Assembly (NCBI GenBank): GCA_019307815.1
Contig: JAFDIV010000029.1
Coordinates: 1 to 64,000, forward strand
Source of the DNA: Deltaproteobacteria bacterium
GTDB lineage: Bacteria > Desulfobacterota > DSM-4660 > Desulfatiglandales > Desulfatiglandaceae
Direction of reading: 5' to 3'
Length of the DNA: 64,000 nt
Shown here: piece after piece, positions 57,583-64,000 of the stretch
Numbering within the stretch: the stretch's first letter is position 1
Layout: every line of letters starts with the position of its first letter
Translations under genes and position numbers: made by a program
The notes under the pieces: generated by a model
The model's input: only the letters and a program-made list of their open reading frames with translations
Database searches by the model: none
Told to the model about the DNA's origin: nothing

Positions 57583-58533
57583 ATGGAAGAGGTGGCCTTA
57601 GAGATAATTGGAAATATTCCCAAGGCCGAACTCCACGTGCATCTGGAAGGAAGCATCCCACTGGACACTCTCAACCAGCTAGCCGAGCGCAAGGGACTAC
57701 CCCCCTTCCTTGAAAGCCCTTATCGGTTTTCAGATTTCCAGGAATTCGACGCCCTCTTTCGCCGATTAGGGCCTTACTTTGACAAGGAACAGGATTTTTA
57801 TGAGATAGCCTTGGCCTTTGCTAAGCAGCTTACCCGGCAAGGCATCGTCTATTGCGAGGCGACTATAATGCCCTACGTGCATGTTGCGAGAGGCATCTCA
57901 TTTAGGGGACTCATTGAGGCCATTGATGCGGCTTTTACGGAAGTAGAGAAAGGCCATGGCATACGAATCATGCTTATTTATGCCATTCCCAGGACAATAG
58001 GGAGCGAGGCAGGGGAGAAGACCTTGGATTGGATGGCTCAAAACCCGAACCCCAGGGTCGTGGCCATTGATCTTGCAGGCCCAGAGCTGCCCGGCACTAT
58101 TGCCCCATTTGCACCGGTCTTTGAGCGGGCAAGGAGGATGGGCCTTAAAACCGTGGCCCATGCCGGTGAATTCTTGGGCCCTCAGGCCATATGGGATACA
58201 ATAGAACTCCTTCAACCCGATCGCATCGGTCATGGAATCACAGCGGTGTGCGACAGACCCCTAATAAATCATCTTGCCGAGAAAAGGGTTCCCTTGGACA
58301 TATCCATAACGAGCAATGTCAAACTCAAGGCAGTGGAAAGCCTTAAGGCCCATCCTGTTCGACGCTTTTATGATGCGGGGATACCTATTACCATCAATAC
58401 TGACGATCCTGCTTTCTTTCAAACAACACTTAGTGAAGAATTTCTCCATCTATCTAGAGAATTAGGCTTCAGGTATGATGAAATAGAAGGCCTGATCCAA
58501 AATGCTTTTATCTATGGCTTTGGGAATAAATAA
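57583..58533 (+). CDS. add: Adenosine deaminase
   Basis: About 316 residues from ATG 57583 (GTG 57580 possible). Zinc and catalytic residues: PKAELHVHLEGSIPLDTLNQ (H18, H20), KTVAHAGEFLGP (H, E), DRIGHGITA and ITINTDDPAFF (D, D). Deaminates adenosine or a related aminopurine; small members may act on N6-methyl-AMP or adenine. Together with the BMP-type nucleoside importer it fits nucleoside salvage. It follows the CODH terminator. Confidence 0.94.
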   Translation: MEEVALEIIGNIPKAELHVHLEGSIPLDTLNQLAERKGLPPFLESPYRFSDFQEFDALFRRLGPYFDKEQDFYEIALAFAKQLTRQGIVYCEATIMPYVHVARGISFRGLIEAIDAAFTEVEKGHGIRIMLIYAIPRTIGSEAGEKTLDWMAQNPNPRVVAIDLAGPELPGTIAPFAPVFERARRMGLKTVAHAGEFLGPQAIWDTIELLQPDRIGHGITAVCDRPLINHLAEKRVPLDISITSNVKLKAVESLKAHPVRRFYDAGIPITINTDDPAFFQTTLSEEFLHLSRELGFRYDEIEGLIQNAFIYGFGNK

Positions 58534-58595
58534 ACATATAGCTGCTCATGATAACTCTACTATGAAGACCGTAAGGAAGTGAGGGGGGAATTGTA

Positions 58596-59069
58596 ATGGA
58601 AATCAAACAGGAATTTTTGGCTCCTTGTGGGCTTTACTGCGGCGTGTGTGGAATCTGGTATGCCACTAGGGACAATAATACCAAATTCAAGGAGAGACTG
58701 GTGGGCGTATATAAGGGAAAGGTCCCAGGGTCCGAGCACATCTCCGTCGAAGACATCCACTGCAAAGGCTGCCTGTCTGATGAACCTTTTATGTTTTGCA
58801 AGGAATGTGAGATAAAGGATTGTGTTAAACAAAAGGGGCTCAACGGATGCCATGAGTGCGAGGAATTTCCCTGCACCCTTATAGAAAATTTCCCTATGCC
58901 TGTTGGCAAAAAGGTGATACTGCGGGCTATCCCTTACTGGCGTGAGGTTGGCACGGAAAAGTGGGTGGAGGATGAAGAGGCCCGATATATTTGCCCAAAT
59001 TGCGGGCATAAGGTCTTCCGCGGTGCCAAGCGTTGCAATAAGTGTAAAACCCCTCTGGACCTAGATTAG
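58596..59069 (+). CDS. DUF3795 protein with C-terminal zinc ribbon
   Basis: 157 residues. EFLAPCGLYCGVCGIWYATR, HCKGCLSDEPFMFCKECEIK, CVKQKGLNGCHECEEFPCTL is the Cys-rich DUF3795 core. Residues ~130-157 (YICPNCGHKVFRGAKRCNKC) form an added zinc ribbon. Function unknown; very common in anaerobes. GTGAGGGGGGAATTGTA precedes ATG 58596. Confidence 0.92.
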   Translation: MEIKQEFLAPCGLYCGVCGIWYATRDNNTKFKERLVGVYKGKVPGSEHISVEDIHCKGCLSDEPFMFCKECEIKDCVKQKGLNGCHECEEFPCTLIENFPMPVGKKVILRAIPYWREVGTEKWVEDEEARYICPNCGHKVFRGAKRCNKCKTPLDLD

Positions 59070-59322
59070 GCATAGGCCCTTGTTCCGTATTCTTGTCTCC
59101 TCAAGTATTTTTTATCCTGTCTTCTATGGATTATTTACAGGTGTGCCCTGACGGGGATAATGATACAGATGAGTGCCTGGGGGTAGAAAATCAGTTTACA
59201 GGTTGACAGGGAAGATAGGTTTAGGTAGATTTCAACGCATATCCTATCTCAGATATTGGCTTTCCGTTAGTTTAATTGAGCTCTGCCTATCCGTAACGTT
59301 TATCTATGGAAATGGAGGCCTC

Positions 59323-60783
59323 ATGAAACGTCATCCCGCCCTTCTTTTTTTTACCCTTTTTATTTCACTGACATTTCTCTTTTCCATTGTATCGAATGCC
59401 ATGGCACAGGAAGACTCGGCCCGGTTCATGGCCAAGTCCACGATTTCCAAAAGCCCAGCAGCCAAGGCCTTTGACCAAAAGGCCAAAGAAAGGTTGCAAC
59501 AGATGTCCCCTGAAGAGGTACAGGCCTTGGATAAAAAGCTGGCCAATGCCTTGAGGCTTTTTTACGAGCGCGACTATTCCGAGGCCCTTGTGCTTTTCAA
59601 GGAGGTCTCGGCCCAGGTGGAGACCATGGATGTTTTGTTCTGGTTGGCCAGTTGTGCCCAGCGTGTAGGCGAATTGGATCTGGCAATAGAGAAATATGAG
59701 CGCATGCTTGAGATAGACCCTTCACTTCATCGAGTACGGCTTGATTTGGCTGCAACTTATTATCAGGCAAAAAGATACAAGGAAGCAAGGCAACATTTTG
59801 AAACGGTTCTGGCTGCCAACCCGCCCAAGGCCGTTAAGGCCAATATTGAAAAGATGCTGGCCTTCATCGAAGCCAAAACCAAGAGACTCTATCCCCATTT
59901 TCGCCTTGGTTTGGGAATTCAACGGGACAGCAACGTAAGCGCCGGGCCTGATCGGGAGACTATTGGCACGCCCAGCGGTGGCTTGATACGGCTTTCCAAG
60001 ACCCAGAAAGAGGTTAGTGATTGGGTTGGGGTAATCAATGCCCTGGGCAGTGTCCTTTACGATGCAAGGGGACGCAACGGGTTCATGTGGAACGGGAATG
60101 GCAGCTTTTACCTTACCCATAACAGGGATTATGATGACTTTGATTTTGCACTTTGGCGGGCGTCCACAGGGCCATGGTGGGTGGGAAAAAGGGGCATTTT
60201 GAAGGTGCCGGTTGCATATGGCAAGGCCTATTATGATCACGACACCCTTTATGATAGCTGGGACTTTGCTCCTTCATATGAATATTTCTTTTTCAAGTGG
60301 CTTGGACTCAAGGCCACATTTGCTTATGTTGATGAAGATTATGGCTCCAGTGACCGAAGGGATCAGGACAATACCAACCGGATCTGGGAGATCCGAGCCA
60401 ATTTTTATCTGAACGACCGAAAGGATATTGTTTCTCTTTTTTATTCTGATGAGAATTTGAACGCCAAGGATTTCGGGTATAGTTACGACGGATATAATAT
60501 TGGGGCCTCCTACTTCAAGAAACTTCCCTGGGATATGGATTGTTACCTCCGATATAAATACACGGACAGAGATTACAAGGGCCAACCCAGACCGGCCAGA
60601 AATTTCGGATTCACAGGAAAAAGGCAAGACGAAAGACACAATTTTTATCTTGGCCTCAGCAAACGTTTTGACAAGTATCTCTATGGAACAGTTTATTTCA
60701 ATTACATAGACAACGATTCTAACACGCCCTTTTACAAATTTGATAAAACCATTTACGGGATCCAAATGGGGGTGAGGTTCTAG
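59323..60783 (+). CDS. Slam-like outer-membrane protein (TPR plus DUF560-type beta-barrel), type XI secretion candidate
   Basis: About 486 residues from ATG 59323 (GGAGG upstream). Signal peptide (ALLFFTLFISLTFLFSIVSN, AMA). TPR region: LANALRLFYERDYSEALVLF, MDVLFWLASCAQRVGELDLA, IEKYERMLEIDPSLHRVRLD. From about residue 205 beta-rich strands with aromatic ends begin (PHFRLGLGIQRDSNVSAGPD) and continue to the C-terminal KTIYGIQMGVRF, with a closing Phe as in outer-membrane barrels. Length and two-part build match Slam/T11SS secretors, which move folded beta-barrel-type lipoproteins or soluble cargo. The next gene encodes a TbpB-like cargo. Confidence 0.85.
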   Translation: MKRHPALLFFTLFISLTFLFSIVSNAMAQEDSARFMAKSTISKSPAAKAFDQKAKERLQQMSPEEVQALDKKLANALRLFYERDYSEALVLFKEVSAQVETMDVLFWLASCAQRVGELDLAIEKYERMLEIDPSLHRVRLDLAATYYQAKRYKEARQHFETVLAANPPKAVKANIEKMLAFIEAKTKRLYPHFRLGLGIQRDSNVSAGPDRETIGTPSGGLIRLSKTQKEVSDWVGVINALGSVLYDARGRNGFMWNGNGSFYLTHNRDYDDFDFALWRASTGPWWVGKRGILKVPVAYGKAYYDHDTLYDSWDFAPSYEYFFFKWLGLKATFAYVDEDYGSSDRRDQDNTNRIWEIRANFYLNDRKDIVSLFYSDENLNAKDFGYSYDGYNIGASYFKKLPWDMDCYLRYKYTDRDYKGQPRPARNFGFTGKRQDERHNFYLGLSKRFDKYLYGTVYFNYIDNDSNTPFYKFDKTIYGIQMGVRF

Positions 60784-60879
60784 GGCGACAACAGGACCGA
60801 ATGCATTATTAGTTTGGTCCCGATTTAGATACACAAGGAAAAGACCAGGGTGACAGAGCAGAATAGAGAGGGGTTGATC

Positions 60880-63216
60880 ATGAAAGGTGCCAATATGCGT
60901 GCAAAGAAGATTAAAGGCAGGAGACAAAGATTTCTTTTACTATTTGTCGTTCTGCTTTTTTTGGCCGGGGCTTTGCTCCCCTTAGTTACCACAGCCGCGG
61001 AAAGCATGACTACTCCTATTGCCTTTATTAAGGCGCAGGAGTTGGCCCATAAAGATGCAAAAGGGGAGGTGTATCTGGGAAAGGTTCTTACCATCAATTA
61101 TGCCACAAACTCGGCTAGAGTGATTGAAAGATACGATAGGCTATTAATGGAACTGGTTGATGTACTTAAGACCCCTGAGCGAAGAAGTTATAGGCTGGTC
61201 ATAAAAGGGTATACTGACAGCACGGGGCCTAGATGGCTAAATAATAAGTTATCTTTGAAGCGGGCCAATGAGTTGAAACGCTTGCTCGTAGAGAAATATT
61301 ATCTTGATCCAGGCCGCATCACTGTTGAGGGCCACGGGCCGGAGAATCCCATTGCCTCCAACAAGACACCTTCAGGCAGGGCAATGAACAGAAGAAGCGA
61401 GCTGCACATTTATGGCGATGTTTCGGAGGCAATCAAGATGCTGTTGCCGCCTCCTGCTCCAAAGGTTGCGGAGAAAAAACCACCGACCCCTCCCCTATTC
61501 AAGCCCAAGAAGCCAGCGGTAGTGCCAAAGCCCGCTAAGCCTGCACCGAAGGTTATGGCAAAACCAGAGGTAAAACCCAGCCGAGGTACCCCGCCTGTGA
61601 CAGGCCCTTTGCCTGAGGCCTTGAGGGGCCTGGTTATTAAGGACTATTTTGTTCCCAGCACTGAAAAACGGGCAGGTGTCATACGGGCCATGTTAGGCCA
61701 CGTGGTGGTGGTGCATCGAGCCACCAATGAGGCATATTTCGGCCGGACCGGAGACACCATCTATGAGAATGATGCCATATACACCTTGGATGATTCTAGA
61801 TGCCGGATCTACTTTTTCGACGATGATCTTGTGAGCATGGCCGCCAACACACAGTTCGCAGTGGACCAGTACGAGGATAAAAGGGAGGAAAAGCGCAAGC
61901 TCTCCTTTTTCAGCATGCTAAAGGGCAAGGCCATGTTTTATGCACTCAGGCTCTTTCGGTACAAGCAGATGGCCTTTAGGGTGAAGACTCCAACCGCTGT
62001 GGTAGGTGTAAGGGGCACAAAATTCGGAGTCCATGTGAGGTGGCTTAAGGAAAAGACGGCCTCAGTGGGCAACCCAATGGTGGCCTCGAGCGACCCTGTC
62101 CAGGCCTTTTTGATAGCTGCAAAGGATGGAGGGGGTGGAAGTTGGTGTACGGATACTTTTTGCGAGGATGGGGTGATTGAGGTAGATGGCAAAGAGGTGC
62201 CAGCAGGATACACATATCATTGTGAGACCGGTGAGGTAACGCCATCTGACCCGGAGTATATCAGCCAGTTTGAAGAAGAAACGGGGGTAGGCAAAGAAAA
62301 AAAGAAGGGCAAAGGAAAGGAAGAAGTCAAGGAAGGTTCCCAAATTCCCCCGGAACTGGGTCCGGACGAATTTGCTGATGCCACCGATGCGCAAAGTGAT
62401 AGCACCAATGATCAAAATGTGCCTGGAACCACTACTGACCAATATATGGGGTATTTTTCTGCCCTTTTGACAAATACATCGGGAGAGATTAACCTCCAGG
62501 ATGTTTATTCCAGTACCACGGCTCAAGACTTTGAAAGCAACGCTATTACTGCCGATTCTCTTATTACCTCCGGGGGCCTCTTAAGGCTTAATCCCGGCTT
62601 TGTAAACAACACAACATCCTATTTAACCAGGATCGTGACACAAGGGGCTTCCGGTGTAATCGACTCTGGAGACCTGGGCACACAATATCCCTTGAATGTG
62701 ACAACGGTTGGGTCAAATAGCTATATGGAATGGGGCTACTGGACCATGGAAACCGCCTGGACTTACAATGGAGAGGACTACATAGTAAATAGTCCCGCAT
62801 GGTATGTTTATGGTTTAGTCACTTCGGACACAGTAATTCAGGGACTTACAGGGACTGTGAATTATTCAGGACAAGCTTTTGGAACCTATCATCCTGCATG
62901 GGCAAGTGGGGTATCGATGAACGGCAATTTTAGCTGCCAGGTGGATTTTGGCAGCGGAAGCATATCTAATTTTAATCTCAATGTGTCAGGTGGCAGCTAC
63001 TCTGCCAGTATTACTAACGCAGGTGGAACACTTTCAGGAGGGCAGTTCAGCCTTTCGGGAGGGACATGGTCTCTTACCACTGGAACAGCAGACCAGCAAT
63101 CTGCCAGCGGCACGTTTTATGGGCCGAACGCCCAATACATAGGTGGAAGCTGGGAAATGAGAGACAGCTATATGGGTGATGCAGCAGCAGGTATCTTCCA
63201 GGGTTCCAGGCAGTAA
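60880..63216 (+). CDS. OmpA-FecR-TbpB-like barrel fusion, probable cargo of the adjacent Slam-like protein
   Basis: About 778 residues from ATG 60880. A hydrophobic N-terminal segment (FLLLFVVLLFLAGALLPLVT) is a signal or anchor. OmpA-like peptidoglycan-binding domain at ~60-165 (VIKGYTDSTGPRWLNNKLSL, KRANELKRLLVEKYYLDPGR, GHGPENPIAS). A Pro/Lys linker follows (~180-245). FecR domain ~265-385 (YFGRTGDTIYENDAIYTLDD, MAFRVKTPTAVVGVRGTKFG). The C-terminal ~330 residues end in SASGTFYGPNAQYIGGSWEM and AAGIFQGSRQ, the hallmark of TbpB-like/Slam-substrate barrels. It follows the Slam-like gene by ~100 bp. Possible surface receptor or adhesin tied to the cell wall. Confidence 0.85.
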   Translation: MKGANMRAKKIKGRRQRFLLLFVVLLFLAGALLPLVTTAAESMTTPIAFIKAQELAHKDAKGEVYLGKVLTINYATNSARVIERYDRLLMELVDVLKTPERRSYRLVIKGYTDSTGPRWLNNKLSLKRANELKRLLVEKYYLDPGRITVEGHGPENPIASNKTPSGRAMNRRSELHIYGDVSEAIKMLLPPPAPKVAEKKPPTPPLFKPKKPAVVPKPAKPAPKVMAKPEVKPSRGTPPVTGPLPEALRGLVIKDYFVPSTEKRAGVIRAMLGHVVVVHRATNEAYFGRTGDTIYENDAIYTLDDSRCRIYFFDDDLVSMAANTQFAVDQYEDKREEKRKLSFFSMLKGKAMFYALRLFRYKQMAFRVKTPTAVVGVRGTKFGVHVRWLKEKTASVGNPMVASSDPVQAFLIAAKDGGGGSWCTDTFCEDGVIEVDGKEVPAGYTYHCETGEVTPSDPEYISQFEEETGVGKEKKKGKGKEEVKEGSQIPPELGPDEFADATDAQSDSTNDQNVPGTTTDQYMGYFSALLTNTSGEINLQDVYSSTTAQDFESNAITADSLITSGGLLRLNPGFVNNTTSYLTRIVTQGASGVIDSGDLGTQYPLNVTTVGSNSYMEWGYWTMETAWTYNGEDYIVNSPAWYVYGLVTSDTVIQGLTGTVNYSGQAFGTYHPAWASGVSMNGNFSCQVDFGSGSISNFNLNVSGGSYSASITNAGGTLSGGQFSLSGGTWSLTTGTADQQSASGTFYGPNAQYIGGSWEMRDSYMGDAAAGIFQGSRQ

Positions 63217-63256
63217 GTGGTTGGGAGATGTCTGCATGGAGGAGTGGGCTTAGAGA

Positions 63257-64000
63257 TCAAGGTTTGCGGTCAGGGGGCGTAGGTGGCATTACGTCCTTCA
63301 TCCTTCTTCGGATTTCCCTTTCAAAACCACGGCCTGTAGGGTAATAGAAAGTCGTTCTTTTGAGGCCATCGGGCAGATATTCTTGGTCCACCTTAGCATC
63401 AGGATAGTTATGGGGGTAGAGATAACCTTTTCCATATCCCAGTTTCTTCATTAATGCAGTAGGGGCATTTCTAATATGAAGGGGCACGGGTCGGGCCCCT
63501 GAGCGCTGGATTTCTTCTTTGACCGCCTTTTCCGCTACATAAAGGGCATTACTCTTGGGTGCTGTGGCCAAGTAGGCAGCCGCTTCCGCGAGTGCCAGTT
63601 CGGCCTCAGGGGGACCCACCTTCTCCCACGCCTCAAAGGCGGCCAGAGCCACCTGTAATGCCTGGGGATCTGCAAGGCCAATATCCTCGGAGGCGAATCG
63701 TATCATCCTTCTACAGATAAACAGGGGATCTTCACCGGCCTCCAGCATCCGGTAGAGCCAATACAGAGATGCCTGAGGATCGCCCCCGCGCATGCTCTTG
63801 TGGAAGGCTGATATGAGATTGTAGTGTTCTTCTCCTGTCTTGTCATAGATTAGGGCCTTTTTTTGTAAGACCTTCTGCACGTCTTCAATTCCAAGGTTAA
63901 CAGTGGAATCTTGTTTTAGTTGGCCCTGGTGGTAGACCATGGCCTCCAGATTGTTAAGGGCCACCCTGGCATCTCCCTCGGCCAGGTGAGCCAACAGATC
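63257..64000 (-). CDS. rarA: Replication-associated recombination protein A (RarA/MgsA), C-terminal part
   Basis: The frame is open to the window edge; about 247 codons visible. LAEGDARVALNNLEAMVYHQ, YDKTGEEHYNLISAFHKSMR, GGDPQASLYWLYRMLEAGED, PLFICRRMIRFASEDIGLAD, PVPLHIRNAPTALMKKLGYG, KGYLYPHNYPDA and YYPTGRGFEREIRRRM are typical of the C-terminal half of RarA (clamp-loader-like, tetramerisation domain). The AAA ATPase part lies beyond 64000. Acts at stalled replication forks. Confidence 0.97.
   Translation of the reverse strand, partial: DLLAHLAEGDARVALNNLEAMVYHQGQLKQDSTVNLGIEDVQKVLQKKALIYDKTGEEHYNLISAFHKSMRGGDPQASLYWLYRMLEAGEDPLFICRRMIRFASEDIGLADPQALQVALAAFEAWEKVGPPEAELALAEAAAYLATAPKSNALYVAEKAVKEEIQRSGARPVPLHIRNAPTALMKKLGYGKGYLYPHNYPDAKVDQEYLPDGLKRTTFYYPTGRGFEREIRRRMKDVMPPTPPDRKP

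Noticed and set aside
1-64000. General reassignment of UGA to Trp
   Set aside because: Many intact genes in the window end with TGA at the expected family length (for example the GNAT, IclR and flavoprotein genes).
1-64000. tRNA, rRNA, CRISPR or prophage genes
   Set aside because: None recognised on either strand. The only phage-like recombinase is the integron integrase.

Overview
The window reads as chromosomal DNA of a strictly anaerobic, Gram-negative bacterium, most likely a sulfur-metabolising member of the Desulfobacterota (old Deltaproteobacteria). This placement is inferred from gene content: a nickel CO dehydrogenase with its ferredoxin and flavoprotein, a small siroheme sulfite-reductase-like protein, two molybdopterin oxidoreductases with Fe-S partners, a reductive-dehalogenase-like corrinoid protein, many ferredoxin-type proteins, an ACR3/ArsR arsenic system, and outer-membrane proteins plus Lgt. 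No rRNA, tRNA, CRISPR array or prophage was seen.

Layout. 1-2532: a chromosomal integron. The integrase gene faces right. From the attI region a cassette array runs left on the minus strand: hicBA toxin-antitoxin, an ACT-domain protein, and a VOC/glyoxalase gene cut by the window edge. Two attC sites can be delimited base by base. 2603-12992: mixed housekeeping and accessory genes (hemerythrin, mazEF, SagB-type nitroreductase, HDAC-like deacetylase, GyrI-like, GNAT, receiver protein, MFS exporter, Clp1-like P-loop protein, PadR-fetAB iron exporter, AAA ATPase). 13183-20145: zinc alcohol dehydrogenase beside the stub of a paralogue, vapBC, a QueG-like protein, a collapsed pyruvate kinase gene, a membrane-anchored reductive-dehalogenase-like protein, a HAD protein and lgt. 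20257-26983: an IclR-controlled cluster of two molybdopterin enzymes, each followed by an Fe-S electron carrier. 26993-31683: RseC-like, ACR3/ArsR, a cytidylate-kinase-like protein, MOSC. 31662-36509: a nucleoside-type BMP ABC importer whose binding-protein gene carries an in-frame TGA.

36848-46722: a UspA protein, an ArsR regulator with a split permease and MBL hydrolase, then a sulfur/Fe-S block: TusA-like, NifS-like, IscU-like and Cys-rich membrane protein, divergent from a MoaD/ThiS-like protein; then cupin, ferredoxin and HD-domain genes, a small sulfite-reductase-like protein and diaminopropionate ammonia-lyase. Three copies of the palindrome TTGACNNNNGTCAA lie in front of transcription units of this block, suggesting one CRP/FNR-type (HcpR-like) regulon. 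The NifS-like protein has lost the PLP-binding His-Lys pair.

47214-57369: DUF4143 ATPase, a decayed efflux/redox segment (two pseudogenes around TauE and an SO_0444-type permease with ArsR), a membrane-anchored IscU-like protein, and the CODH operon (flavoprotein-cooF-cooS) bounded by a terminator on each side. 57583-64000: adenosine deaminase, a DUF3795 protein, a probable type XI secretion (Slam-like) outer-membrane protein next to its likely cargo (OmpA-FecR-TbpB-like barrel), and the 3' part of rarA.

Gene decay is frequent: VOC frameshift, pyk internal deletion, alcohol dehydrogenase stub, an Fe-S protein with deletion and frameshift, a thioredoxin remnant, and two genes with in-frame TGA. 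Two copies of a ~170-180 bp palindromic dispersed repeat (23441-23610 and 51481-51659) are the only clear interspersed repeats. All functional calls rest on reading the translated sequence against remembered family motifs; no database search was run.
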